From positions 2,046,001 to 2,110,000 of the forward strand of contig OY760934.1 of the NCBI GenBank assembly GCA_963664245.1: a stretch of DNA of 64,000 bases, read 5' to 3'. Shown in pieces: positions 8,648-16,947 of the stretch (its first letter is position 1; every line of letters begins with the position of its first letter). The DNA is from GCA-2711565 sp963664245. Lineage in GTDB: Bacteria; Bacteroidota; Bacteroidia; Bacteroidales; GCA-2711565. The translations under genes were made by a program, and so were the position numbers. The notes below the pieces were generated by a model, which had not been told where the DNA came from, ran no database searches, and saw nothing but the letters and a program-made list of their open reading frames with translations.

Positions 8648-9943
8648 TTATTCGTTTGATTGTTTTAACCTCAGTGTAACCGCATTTTTGTGCGCCTGCA
8701 AACCTTCCTCCTGAGCCATAAACTCAATGAATTTTCCGATTTCATTAATGCCTTCTTTTGAGATTTCCTGGAAGGTGATTTTTTTACAAAAACTATCTAG
8801 GTTCACCCCGCTGTACATTTTTGCGAATCCATCGGTTGGCAAGGTGTGGTTGGTTCCCGAAGCATAATCACCAGCACTTTCGGGCGTATAATTTCCAACG
8901 AAAACCGAACCGGCATTGACCACCTTATCAATGTAAAATTCATTGTTCTCCGTTGCCAAGATCAAGTGCTCGGGAGCATATTCATTCACCAAATCAATGC
9001 TGGTTTGCGGATCGGCAATGCAGATAAATTTGGAGTTCTGAATGGTTTCTTTCGCGATTTCTTTCCGTGGTAAATCTTCGATCTGAAGGTTAATCTGTTC
9101 TTCAATTTTACCGATCAATGCCTCGCTGTTTGCCACACAAATCACCTGGCTGTCGGTGCCGTGTTCGGCCTGCGACAATAAATCGGAAGCCACAAATTCC
9201 GGGACACAACTGTCGTCGGCCACCACCAATAATTCGGAAGGACCTGCCGGTATGTCGATGGCTATTCCACGGTTCAAAGCAATTTGTTTGGCCACGGTTA
9301 CGTATTGGTTTCCGGGGCCAAAAATTTTATACACCTGCGGGATGCTTTCGGTTCCATAAGTCAGGGCGCCTATCGCCTGTATACCGCCAACTTTAAACAC
9401 CTGGCTCACACCGCAAATTTTTGCCGTGTACAAAATGGCCGGATTGATGTTCCCGCTTTTATCGGGAGGCGTGCATAAAATAATTTCTTTGCAGCCCGCA
9501 ATTACCGCCGGAACCGCCAGCATCAGTACGGTTGAGAACAAGGGTGCTGTTCCGCCCGGAATGTAAATCCCAATTTTTTCAATGCCACGGCTCTCCTGCC
9601 AACACAAAACTCCCGGCGAAGTTTCAATCACTTTCATCCCAATTTTTTGCGATTCGTGGAATTTTTGGATGTTTTCTTTTGCCAGCAAAATCGAATTTTT
9701 TAACGCTGCGCTTAGCTGATTTTCCGACTCGTTGATTGTTGATTCGTCCACTTTAAAACCGGCAACATCAACATGGTCAAACATTTTTGTATAGTAGTTC
9801 AGAGCCTTATCGCCATTTTTTTGAATATCGGCAAACACCTCCTTAACCAAGCCTTCAAGGTCTTCGTAAGTTTTTGTCGGGCGCTTTAACAGTTCAGCCC
9901 AATCTTCTCTTTTAGGTTCTATGATTCTTTTCATTTCAAACAT
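8648..9943 (-). CDS. hisD: Histidinol dehydrogenase
   Basis: Zinc- and NAD-dependent enzyme of 431 residues that performs the last two oxidations to histidine. Seen are YIPGGTAPLFSTVLM, FGPGNQYVTVAKQ, the zinc and active-site segment LLSQAEHGTDSQ, and ASGTNHTLPT near the C-terminus. The annotated ATG at 9943 gives MFEMKRIIEP; the ATG nine bases further in (MKRIIEP) is equally possible. It follows hisG by two bases. Confidence 0.97.
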   Translation of the reverse strand: MFEMKRIIEPKREDWAELLKRPTKTYEDLEGLVKEVFADIQKNGDKALNYYTKMFDHVDVAGFKVDESTINESENQLSAALKNSILLAKENIQKFHESQKIGMKVIETSPGVLCWQESRGIEKIGIYIPGGTAPLFSTVLMLAVPAVIAGCKEIILCTPPDKSGNINPAILYTAKICGVSQVFKVGGIQAIGALTYGTESIPQVYKIFGPGNQYVTVAKQIALNRGIAIDIPAGPSELLVVADDSCVPEFVASDLLSQAEHGTDSQVICVANSEALIGKIEEQINLQIEDLPRKEIAKETIQNSKFICIADPQTSIDLVNEYAPEHLILATENNEFYIDKVVNAGSVFVGNYTPESAGDYASGTNHTLPTDGFAKMYSGVNLDSFCKKITFQEISKEGINEIGKFIEFMAQEEGLQAHKNAVTLRLKQSNE

Positions 9944-9945
9944 TT

Positions 9946-10815
9946 TTAGATTACCATTTTTTCAATCGGGATCACCAAAATGCCTTGTGCCCCGGCGGCT
10001 TTCAGTTCATCAATAACTTCCCAAAACTTGTCTTTCTCAATCACCGAGTGCATCGAGCTCCAGCCTTCTTCGGCCAGGGGTAAAACCGTTGGGCTTTTAA
10101 GTACGGGCAAGATATTGCTTACTTCTTCAATTTTTTCATTGGGGACATTCAGCAAAATATAACGGTTGTTTTTTGCTTTCAGAACCGATTGAATGCGAAA
10201 AATCAAGCGGTTCAGCAGTTGTTCTTTTTCGGGGTTTAAATTCGTTGCTTTTGCCAGGCAGGCTTCCGATTTCAGGATGGTATAAATCTCCACCAAACCG
10301 TTTTTAAACAAAGTGCTTCCGGAGCTAACGATATCGCAAATGCCGTCGGCCAAACCAATGTTGGGGGCAATCTCCACCGAACCGGAAATCACATGAATAT
10401 CGGCCTTAATATTGTTTTCTTCCAAAAAGGTTCTTACCGTATTCGGGTAGGAAGTAGCAATCTTTTTCCCCTGGAAATATTCGATGCCCACGCCTTCAAA
10501 CTCTTTAGGAACTGCCAGCGAAACCCGGCATTTTGAAAACTGAAGATTGGTGATTTTTTCCACTTTCTTCTGTTTCTCAAACAAAAGATTTTCGCCAAGA
10601 ATGGCTACATCCACCACTCCGTCTTCCAGATACTGTGGGATGTCGGAATTACGCAGGTAAAGCACTTCCATAGGAAAATTCTGGGCCGCAGCTTTCAACT
10701 GATCCTTTCCGTTGTCAATTGAAATACCACAATCTTTCAGCAGTTTTACTGAATCTTCATTCAGGCGTCCCGATTTTTGAATGGCAATTTTGAGTTTTGT
10801 TTCTGATACGCTCAT
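9946..10815 (-). CDS. hisG: ATP phosphoribosyltransferase, long form
   Basis: First enzyme of histidine synthesis, 289 residues. The catalytic two-lobed domain carries KIAIQKSGRLNED at the start and the PRPP-binding loop region DIVSSGSTLFKNGL. The C-terminal part from about residue 215 is the ACT-like regulatory domain found in the long, hexameric, histidine-inhibited form, so no HisZ partner is needed. It is the first structural gene of the operon, behind an attenuator. Confidence 0.97.
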   Translation of the reverse strand: MSVSETKLKIAIQKSGRLNEDSVKLLKDCGISIDNGKDQLKAAAQNFPMEVLYLRNSDIPQYLEDGVVDVAILGENLLFEKQKKVEKITNLQFSKCRVSLAVPKEFEGVGIEYFQGKKIATSYPNTVRTFLEENNIKADIHVISGSVEIAPNIGLADGICDIVSSGSTLFKNGLVEIYTILKSEACLAKATNLNPEKEQLLNRLIFRIQSVLKAKNNRYILLNVPNEKIEEVSNILPVLKSPTVLPLAEEGWSSMHSVIEKDKFWEVIDELKAAGAQGILVIPIEKMVI

Positions 10816-10852
10816 TTGTTTTTTAATTTCTGCCTGAGCTTATCCGTTGGGA

Positions 10853-10891
10853 AGAAAAAACAAATCCCGCCGAAAACTCAGGCGGGATTTG
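10853..10891 (-). terminator. his operon attenuator hairpin
   Basis: On the minus strand an 11-base perfect stem (CAAATCCCGCC with GGCGGGATTTG; plus-strand arms 10861-10871 and 10881-10891) with a nine-base loop is followed by TTTTTTC. It lies between the leader peptide stop and hisG, the position of a classical attenuator. Ribosome stalling on the leader His codons should prevent its formation. GCCTGAG, spanning the end of the first arm and the loop, is also complementary to CTCAGGC at 10831-10837. Confidence 0.85.
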
Positions 10892-10922
10892 TTATTAGAT
10901 TATCTTTTAATTACACATAACA

Positions 10923-10982
10923 TCAGCTCCTCGCCCGGCGGCCAGTATGATGATGAAGATGATGTAATTGTTGAAAATTCAT
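10923..10982 (-). CDS. hisL: his operon leader peptide
   Basis: A 19-residue reading frame, MNFQQLHHLHHHTGRRARS, starts with ATG at 10982 and ends with TGA at 10923-10925. It contains five His codons within six positions (HHLHHH). It lies just after a good promoter, 32 bases before the attenuator hairpin, and 107 bases before hisG. This is the arrangement of a transcription-attenuation leader: low charged tRNA-His stalls the ribosome and lets transcription enter the operon. No amino-acid homology was used; the call rests on His density and position. Confidence 0.88.
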   Translation of the reverse strand: MNFQQLHHLHHHTGRRARS

Positions 10983-11000
10983 TTTTATTCTTGTTTGCTG

Positions 11001-11030
11001 CAAAACTATGCAATTTTTTTAACATGCAAA
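11001..11030 (-). promoter_or_regulatory. Bacteroidota-type promoter of the his operon
   Basis: On the minus strand TTTG (plus 11027-11030) is separated by 18 bases from TAGTTTTG (plus 11001-11008), which matches the Bacteroidota primary-sigma consensus TTTG-N17-19-TAnnTTTG. Transcription should start near 10995, leaving only about a dozen bases before the leader peptide ATG. Confidence 0.8.
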
Positions 11031-11125
11031 ATAAATTTTTAAAAAAACATGTGTTAAATTTAAAGGAAAAACAATTGAAATACGGCAGTTATACGGTTGT
11101 AATACAATGGTAAACTTCTAAGTTT

Positions 11126-11178
11126 TTAAATCGTTAATCGGTGTTCGCTGTTCTTTTGATTTAAGAACAAGGATTAAC
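11126..11178. repeat. Dispersed intergenic repeat, copy 1
   Basis: TTAAATCGTTAATCGGTGTTCG then a short T-rich stretch, TTTTGATTTAAGAACAAGGATTAA. Nearly the same sequence occurs at 12908-12964, and diverged forms at 31344-31376 and 46264-46307. Here it lies directly before half-site B. Confidence 0.65.
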
Positions 11179-11190
11179 AATATTTGATTT

Positions 11191-11320
11191 CAGATTTATT
11201 TTTTACTTTTAAAATATAGAATGAACATGTTTCTTCCCGGTCTAGCCGGGGCGAGATGGTTGATAATTGAAAGATATAAGCGAAATAAAACACATTGGGT
11301 TATGTATATATAACGTTAAC
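11191..11320 (+). repeat. Repeated half-site B
   Basis: Second copy of the block at 371-496: CAGATTTATT, TTTACTTTTA, a C/G-rich hairpin (CCCGGTCTAGCCGGG, 11236-11250), GATGGTTGATAATTGAAAGATATAAG, GAAATAAA, CACATTGGGTTATGTATATA, then CGTTAAC at the end. It precedes the methyltransferase gene. The terminal GTTAACA fits the attC R' pattern less well than the other copies. Confidence 0.5.
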
Positions 11321-11361
11321 AATGCCCACTGACAAGTATTATATATAACAAATACAAAAAA

Positions 11362-12168
11362 ATGGATGATTTTACTAATGATATTATTGAAAATTACAAA
11401 CGTTTTGACGAGGACAACAGACTAAAAAGTTCCTATGGAATTTTAGAAGAAGAACATACTAGACGGTTAATTATTGAAAATATTAAATTTTCACCTTCTA
11501 TAATTTTTGATATTGGAGGTGGAACTGGGCATTATTCTTATTGGCTGGCTAAATTGGGGCATACAATACATTTTTCGGATATTGTACCGAAACATGTTGA
11601 GATATTTAAACAAAGACACTCGACATTAAATAATATTGCCTCAATTCGTGTTGAAGATGCCAGGAATCTATCATACAAAGATTGTCTGGCAGACCTAATA
11701 ATCCTAAATGGCCCATTGTATCACCTAACAAATAAAAAAGATAGAATAAAAGTATTAACAGAAGCCAAAAGATTATTAAAAAGTGGAGGTCAATTATTCG
11801 GATTTGGTATTTCTAGATTTGCAGGACTGAACTATGCCTTGTCATCAGGAGAGGTTTTCAACGACAATTATTATGAGATGGTAAAGTCAGAAATTCTAAC
11901 AGGTAATAGAAACAATACAGATTTGAAAAACAAGACCTTTATCCAAGCATATTTTCATTTGGTTAATGAACTTGAAGATGAATTTAATGAAAGTGGATTA
12001 AAAGTAATAAAATCATGTGGCGTATTAGGACAATCATGGAATATCCCAAATATAGACGATGCAATTAAAGACCAGGTAAAAAAAGAACGACTTTTAGAAA
12101 TTGCTGATTTGATGAAGCATTATCCATTATACAGTCCTAAAATATTAACGATTGGAATTAAAGAATAA
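11362..12168 (+). CDS. Class I SAM-dependent methyltransferase
   Basis: A soluble protein of 268 residues with a Rossmann methyltransferase core. Motif I is FDIGGGTGHYSYWLA at residues 49-63; the acidic end of strand 2 is FSDIVPKHVE; motif III-like DLIILNGPLYHL follows near residue 112, and LLKSGGQLFGFGISRF later. The substrate cannot be read from sequence; the GPLYHL form resembles small-molecule methyltransferases more than DNA or rRNA enzymes. It is AT-rich, stands alone between repeats, and is probably acquired. Confidence 0.8.
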   Translation: MDDFTNDIIENYKRFDEDNRLKSSYGILEEEHTRRLIIENIKFSPSIIFDIGGGTGHYSYWLAKLGHTIHFSDIVPKHVEIFKQRHSTLNNIASIRVEDARNLSYKDCLADLIILNGPLYHLTNKKDRIKVLTEAKRLLKSGGQLFGFGISRFAGLNYALSSGEVFNDNYYEMVKSEILTGNRNNTDLKNKTFIQAYFHLVNELEDEFNESGLKVIKSCGVLGQSWNIPNIDDAIKDQVKKERLLEIADLMKHYPLYSPKILTIGIKE

Positions 12169-12186
12169 TTTAAACAAGAGAACTGC

Positions 12187-12257
12187 ACCTAACACGTGAT
12201 ATAACTGGGTTTGGCTCGATTCGACACAGTCGAATCTCGTTTCTGCCCCATCCCAGT
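12187..12257 (+). other. attC-like site, probably truncated
   Basis: After the methyltransferase comes ACCTAAC (12187-12193), which fits the attC R'' pattern RYYYAAC, then ACGTGATATA. Nested inverted repeats follow: ACTGGG (12204-12209) with CCCAGT (12252-12257), and inside them ATTCGAC/GTCGAAT (12219-12235). The outer arm that would pair with ACGTGATAT and end in GTTRRRY is missing, because the acetyltransferase gene begins soon after. It is best read as a remnant. Confidence 0.4.
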
Positions 12258-12324
12258 CGGACAGTCATATTCTCGTCTGACCGCCACAACCTCATACCAC
12301 CACCGTCAAATACAATTTAAAAAA

Positions 12325-12768
12325 ATGAGAATCGAAAAAATCACCCATAACAAAAAACAATACCTTGATTTATTGCTATTAGCCGACGAGCAAGAGGATA
12401 TGATTGACCGGTATTTGGAAATCGGCGATATGTTTGCACTATACGACGATGACCTAAAAACGGTTTGTGTTGTTGCAGCCATAGACAAAGAAACCTGCGA
12501 ATTAAAAAACATAGCCACATACAAAAAATATCAGGGTAAAGGATATGCTAAGGCTTTAATAAAATTTGTCTCAGATTATTACAAAAACAACTATAAAACA
12601 ATGCTCGTCGGAACAGGCGAAACCCCGGCAATATTGTCATTTTATAAAAGTTGCGGATTTAAAAAATCGCATATCATTAGAAATTTTTTTATCGATAATT
12701 ACGACCACCCCATGTTTGAAGACGGGATACAACTTATTGATATGGTTTACCTGAAAAAAAAGTTATAA
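12325..12768 (+). CDS. GNAT-family N-acetyltransferase
   Basis: A 147-residue protein. The acetyl-CoA pyrophosphate loop is YQGKGYAKALI (residues 69-79), and the last strands read FYKSCGFKKSH, both typical of GNAT enzymes. I start at ATG 12325 (MRIEKITHN) because the 38 codons upstream run through the attC-like hairpins and have no family character. The substrate is unknown; the conserved DMIDRY near residue 25 is common in GNATs with small amine substrates. It has no close neighbour on its strand and lies among repeats. Confidence 0.8.
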   Translation: MRIEKITHNKKQYLDLLLLADEQEDMIDRYLEIGDMFALYDDDLKTVCVVAAIDKETCELKNIATYKKYQGKGYAKALIKFVSDYYKNNYKTMLVGTGETPAILSFYKSCGFKKSHIIRNFFIDNYDHPMFEDGIQLIDMVYLKKKL

Positions 12769-13099
12769 ACTTTTTCAAGCGACCCAAGAATCTTCTCTAA
12801 CAAAACCTTACGAACATTGATCTTGTCGAAATATTTGTTTCAGAACAGAATGAGGCTTCGACACGCTTAGCCTCCAAGCATTTTCCCGCATGATTAAACA
12901 TTTTCCCACTTCTTAAATCGTTAATCGGTGTTCGGTGTTATTTTGATTTAAGAACAAGGATTAATATCTACCTACCGAACGGGCAAGAATGATGATTTCA
13001 AAAACTTTCATTTATCAATCATCACTAAAAAATCGAAAATAAAAAAGGAGTCTCTACTAAGAGCCTCCCTTTTTTCATTATAAATCTATTAGGGTTATA
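12769..13099. other. Gap with a dispersed repeat and the nrdJ terminator
   Basis: No gene is visible. The stretch holds CAGAACAGAATGAGGCTTC (12841 onward), a weak echo of the half-site repeats; copy 2 of the dispersed repeat at 12908-12964 (TTAAATCGTTAATCGGTGTTCGG...AAGAACAAGGATTAA); and the terminator at 13041-13076. Confidence 0.6.
13041..13076 (-). terminator. Rho-independent terminator of nrdJ
   Basis: Plus-strand GGAGTCTCT and AGAGCCTCC (one G-U pair) flank a short loop; on the minus strand the stem is followed by a T-run (TTTTTTAT). It is 24 bases beyond the nrdJ stop. Confidence 0.8.
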
Positions 13100-15817
13100 T
13101 TAACCACATTTTGAATATCCACACGATTTACAGGTCAAACATCCATCCTGGTACACCAGGCTGTCTTTGTCTTTACACTCCGGACAGGTTGATTTTTTCA
13201 AAGCCGTACCATCCGGGATGTATTTTTTCAGTCCACGGATAACCCCGTTTTTCCAGGTATTGATCGATTCTTCATCCAGGGTAAGGTTCGAAATCAAATC
13301 AACCACAAACGGAAGCGGCATACCGTGACGAAGAATTCCGGAAATCAATTTGGCATAGTTCCAAAACTCTTTGTTAAACGAACGCGATAAACCTTCAACG
13401 GTAACTTTGTATCCTTCTTTATCTTTAAACTGAAAATCGTAACGGGTGTTTTCCTGGTCAATTTTGTTTTTAATGATCCATCCTTTTTCTACCCAGGGTG
13501 GCAAATAAAATCCGTCGGCTTTACCGGTAAAAATTTCATAGGGTTTACCATCCATTACGCCCACTACGGCAATCCATTTTTCGTAATCGTTTTGGAAGCG
13601 GACAATCTCGGCATCCAAAATTTTCGGGCGTGGCGGTGCTTTGGTTTCTTTAAATACTTTGCCTTCTTCTTCGTCTTTTTTATCGTTGCTTACCAAAACT
13701 CCCGAGCGCGATCCATCGCGGTAAATGGTCATTCCTTTACAACCGCTTTCCCAAGCTGTTTTGTAAATTTCACTAACCAGTTCTTCGGGCGTTTCTTCTG
13801 GGATATTTACGGTAACACTAATGGAGTGATCCACCCATTTTTGGATAGAACCCTGCATTTTTACTTTGCTTAACCAGTCAATATCGTTCGAAGTGGCTTT
13901 ATGATACGGAGATTGCTCAACAAGTTTTTTCAATTCTGCTTCCGGATATGCTTCCACTTCTTTCGGATCGTATCCGTTTATTTTTAACCATTCTACAAAT
14001 TTTGGATGAAACACCAGATATTCTTCCCAACTGTCTCCTACTTCATCAACAAAGCTAATGTTTACGTTTTTATCGTTCGGGTTAACTTTACGACGGCGTT
14101 TATACGAAACCATAAACACCGGTTCAATGCCCGAAGAGGTTTGGCTACAAATACTTACACTACCGGTTGGCGCAATGGTCAACATAGCAATATTACGGCG
14201 GCCATATTTCCCCATTTCCTCGTAAATACTTGGATCGGCTTCTTTAATACGGTTGATGAACGGATTGTTTTTTTCACGTTCAAGATCAAATATTGGGAAC
14301 GCCCCTCTTTCTTTTGCCAAATTCACCGAAGAACGGTAGGCCTCAACAGCTAATAATTTATGAACCTCAGTAGAGAAATTAATAGCAGTGTCCGAACCAT
14401 AACGACAACTCAGGGCTGCCAGCATATCGCCTTCGGCGGTGATGCCGATTCCGGTACGACGCCCCTTCAAGGTTTTTGTGCGAATATTTTCCCACAATTT
14501 GCGTTCGATACGTTTTACTTCTTCATCTTCCGGATCCGAATCAATTTTTTCTAAAATGCCATCAATCTTTTCAGCTTCCAAATCAATAATATCATCCATA
14601 ATGCGCTGTGCATAATGAACATGTTTCGAAAACAAGGCTCCATCAAAGCTGGCTTCTTTGGTAAACGGCTGGTCTACATAGCTGTAAAGATTAAGTGCCA
14701 GCAAACGGCAACTATCGTAAGGGCACAACGGAATTTCTCCACAAGGGTTGGTAGATACCGTTTTAAACCCAAAATCGGCATAAGTGTCTGGCACAGATTC
14801 GCGGGTTACCGTATCCCAGAAAAGAACCCCTGGTTCAGCAGATTTCCAAGCATTGTGGATAATTTTATCCCACAAATTACGGGCATCAATTTCTTTAACA
14901 ATCTTCGGATCGGTTGAATCGATGGGGTATTGTTGAGTATAAGGGGTGCCGTTAATCACGGCTTTCATAAATTCATCGTCAATTTTTACCGAAACATTGG
15001 CTCCGGTAACTTTTCCCTGTTCCATTTTAGCATCAATGAAATGCTCAGCATCAGGGTGTTTAACCGAAATGCTCAACATTAATGCTCCACGGCGACCATC
15101 TTGTGCCACTTCGCGGGTTGAGTTTGAGTAGCGTTCCATAAACGGAACAATTCCAGTAGAAGTCAAAGCACTGTTTTTTACCTTGCTTCCGGCAGGACGA
15201 ATGTGTGATAAATCGTGACCAACTCCGCCCCGACGTTTCATCAACTGAACCTGTTCCTGATCCACTTTCATAATTCCGCCATAAGAATCGGTATTTTCAT
15301 CACCGCCGATAACAAAACAATTGGAAAGCGATGAGATTTGGAAATCGTTTCCAATACCAGCCATCGGGCTTCCCTGAGGGATGATATATTTAAACTGCTT
15401 TATTAAATCGTAAACTTCTTCTTCGCTTAATGGGCTGGGATATTTTTTTTCTATTCGGGCAATCTCTTTCGCCAAACGACGATGCATATCGTCTGGTGTT
15501 AATTCATAAATATTCCCATCCGAATCTTTCAAGGCATACTTGTTCATCCACACATTTGCGGCTAAGCTATCCCCCTCAAAATATTTTGTTGCTGCTTTTA
15601 AAATTTCCTCATGCGAATACTTTTTCAATTCCTCTTTTTTAAAAACAGGCATTGCCATCGTTTCTTGTTCTTCTCTCACTTCGTTCTCGTTTTCAAATTT
15701 TGGTGGTTCAGATTTTAGTTGTGGCCTGATTCTTTTTTCTAAAACCTCATCGTAAAAATTAGTATCCTTTTTTGGTTCCAGGTCTTTCTCAGTACTGGCA
15801 AAAAGATTGTTCTCCAT
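13100..15817 (-). CDS. nrdJ: Adenosylcobalamin-dependent (class II) ribonucleotide reductase
   Basis: A protein of 905 residues that reduces ribonucleotides to deoxyribonucleotides with coenzyme B12. Recognisable parts are SSLSNCFVIGG, RRGGVGHDLSHIRPAG, the active-site segment STNPCGEIPLCPYDSC, the barrel motif IAPTGSVSICSQTSSGIEP, and TIYRDGSRSGVL. The C-terminus is a Cys-rich tail, CPECKDKDSL then CLTCKSCGYSKCG, the zinc-finger-like end of NrdJ whose cysteines pass reducing equivalents. Class II enzymes work with or without oxygen. It is a single gene with its own terminator. I found no convincing cobalamin riboswitch upstream. Confidence 0.96.
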   Translation of the reverse strand: MENNLFASTEKDLEPKKDTNFYDEVLEKRIRPQLKSEPPKFENENEVREEQETMAMPVFKKEELKKYSHEEILKAATKYFEGDSLAANVWMNKYALKDSDGNIYELTPDDMHRRLAKEIARIEKKYPSPLSEEEVYDLIKQFKYIIPQGSPMAGIGNDFQISSLSNCFVIGGDENTDSYGGIMKVDQEQVQLMKRRGGVGHDLSHIRPAGSKVKNSALTSTGIVPFMERYSNSTREVAQDGRRGALMLSISVKHPDAEHFIDAKMEQGKVTGANVSVKIDDEFMKAVINGTPYTQQYPIDSTDPKIVKEIDARNLWDKIIHNAWKSAEPGVLFWDTVTRESVPDTYADFGFKTVSTNPCGEIPLCPYDSCRLLALNLYSYVDQPFTKEASFDGALFSKHVHYAQRIMDDIIDLEAEKIDGILEKIDSDPEDEEVKRIERKLWENIRTKTLKGRRTGIGITAEGDMLAALSCRYGSDTAINFSTEVHKLLAVEAYRSSVNLAKERGAFPIFDLEREKNNPFINRIKEADPSIYEEMGKYGRRNIAMLTIAPTGSVSICSQTSSGIEPVFMVSYKRRRKVNPNDKNVNISFVDEVGDSWEEYLVFHPKFVEWLKINGYDPKEVEAYPEAELKKLVEQSPYHKATSNDIDWLSKVKMQGSIQKWVDHSISVTVNIPEETPEELVSEIYKTAWESGCKGMTIYRDGSRSGVLVSNDKKDEEEGKVFKETKAPPRPKILDAEIVRFQNDYEKWIAVVGVMDGKPYEIFTGKADGFYLPPWVEKGWIIKNKIDQENTRYDFQFKDKEGYKVTVEGLSRSFNKEFWNYAKLISGILRHGMPLPFVVDLISNLTLDEESINTWKNGVIRGLKKYIPDGTALKKSTCPECKDKDSLVYQDGCLTCKSCGYSKCG

Positions 15818-16299
15818 GCTCTCGTTTTATTGCTTAGTTAAAAAAATGGGTTTTCGTAAATGGCTGACAGTTAAAGAATTAAAAATAAAAAACTCTTGTT
15901 TTTTTATAGTAGCAATATACGACCAAAATACGCCTCAATGATATTTTTTTATTAACAGCGAAGAGTGGAAAAAAAGTTAATACCCTGAATCAAAAACGCC
16001 TATAGGCGTTAATAATTTTTTCATAAAAATTTAATCTTTTTTCTTGCATATTGGTCTGAATTTTGGTAGCAAGAGGCAGACACTCCAAGCCAGTTGTTTT
16101 CAGAATGTTTTAAAACCTGCTGTAAACCTTCAATAGAAATTTGCAATAATTTTTTCGGGGTAATTTTCTTATTCTTTTTATTAATCCGATTTTGTTAAAA
16201 ATTGTTGTTCTTTTTCATTTTGAAATTTCTCCAAAAATTCTTACCCATAAAAACATAACTTCATTTAATTTTACCTCAAAATTAATTAAATCTATTTTT
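15818..16299. other. Divergent intergenic region with a perfect palindrome
   Basis: This AT-rich stretch separates nrdJ from the metallo-hydrolase gene on the other strand. The one clear structure is the 16-base palindrome AACGCCTATAGGCGTT at 15995-16010, followed on the plus strand by AATAATTTTTT. With divergent genes on either side it could be an operator or a stray terminator. No reliable promoter pair or riboswitch was seen. Confidence 0.5.
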
Positions 16300-16947
16300 A
16301 TGATTCAGATAAAACAATTTTCTTTTAATGCTTTCCAGGTAAACACCTTGGTTCTGTTTGACGAAACCAATGAATGTATTATTATAGATGCCGCCTGTTA
16401 TGAAGATTTTGAACGAAGAACACTCGTTGACTTCATTGAGCAAAACAAACTAAAACCAGTGAAACTAATCAACACACACTGTCATATCGATCATATCCTG
16501 GGGAATAATTTTATTGGCGAATATTTTAACATCGGGCTGGAAATTCATAAACAGGCTGAGCCTTTCCTTACACAAGCTCCTCAACATGGACTAAGTTTCG
16601 GTTTTTCGGTTGACCCCATCAACCCACCTGCCCATTTTTTAAAGGAAGGCGACACTGTTGAATTTGGAAATTCAAAACCTGAGGTTCTTTATACCCCCGG
16701 CCATGCCGATGGAAGTATTTGCCTATTGAGCCGTGAAGATAAGTTTGTGATTGTGGGCGATGTTTTGTTCCAAGGCAGCATTGGGCGAACCGATCTTCCG
16801 ACCGGAAATTTTGATTTGCTAAAACAAAGCATTCAAGAAAAGTTATTTACGCTGGATGAAGACATTCGTGTTATTCCCGGGCACGGCCCCGATACCAGCA
16901 TTGGTTCTGAAAAATATAACAACCCGTTTGTCGGATTGGAAAGTTAA
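16300..16947 (+). CDS. MBL-fold metallo-hydrolase, glyoxalase II-like
   Basis: A 215-residue hydrolase. I start at ATG 16300 (MIQIKQFSFN), which gives the normal family N-terminus; an upstream in-frame extension of 36 codons is AT-rich and unlike any domain. The metal site is complete: THCHIDH with His60, His62, Asp64 and His65, then YTPGHADGS, VVGDVLF and VIPGHGP. Small members hydrolyse glutathione thioesters or related substrates; the true substrate is not known. It overlaps the convergent glycosyltransferase gene by four bases. Confidence 0.88.
   Translation: MIQIKQFSFNAFQVNTLVLFDETNECIIIDAACYEDFERRTLVDFIEQNKLKPVKLINTHCHIDHILGNNFIGEYFNIGLEIHKQAEPFLTQAPQHGLSFGFSVDPINPPAHFLKEGDTVEFGNSKPEVLYTPGHADGSICLLSREDKFVIVGDVLFQGSIGRTDLPTGNFDLLKQSIQEKLFTLDEDIRVIPGHGPDTSIGSEKYNNPFVGLES

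Noticed and set aside
10847..11113. Plus-strand reading frame of 88 codons across the his leader region
   Set aside because: It runs antisense to the promoter, leader peptide and attenuator, has no family character, and its coding look comes from the complementary His codons.
12211..12324. A longer N-terminus for the acetyltransferase
   Set aside because: The added codons lie in the attC-like hairpins and are not part of the GNAT fold; ATG 12325 is the natural start.
371..12768. A complete integron with integrase
   Set aside because: No tyrosine recombinase gene lies in the window; only cassette-like boundaries are seen.
15818..16190. Cobalamin riboswitch upstream of nrdJ
   Set aside because: No B12-box-like segment could be found on the minus strand by eye, so it is not called.
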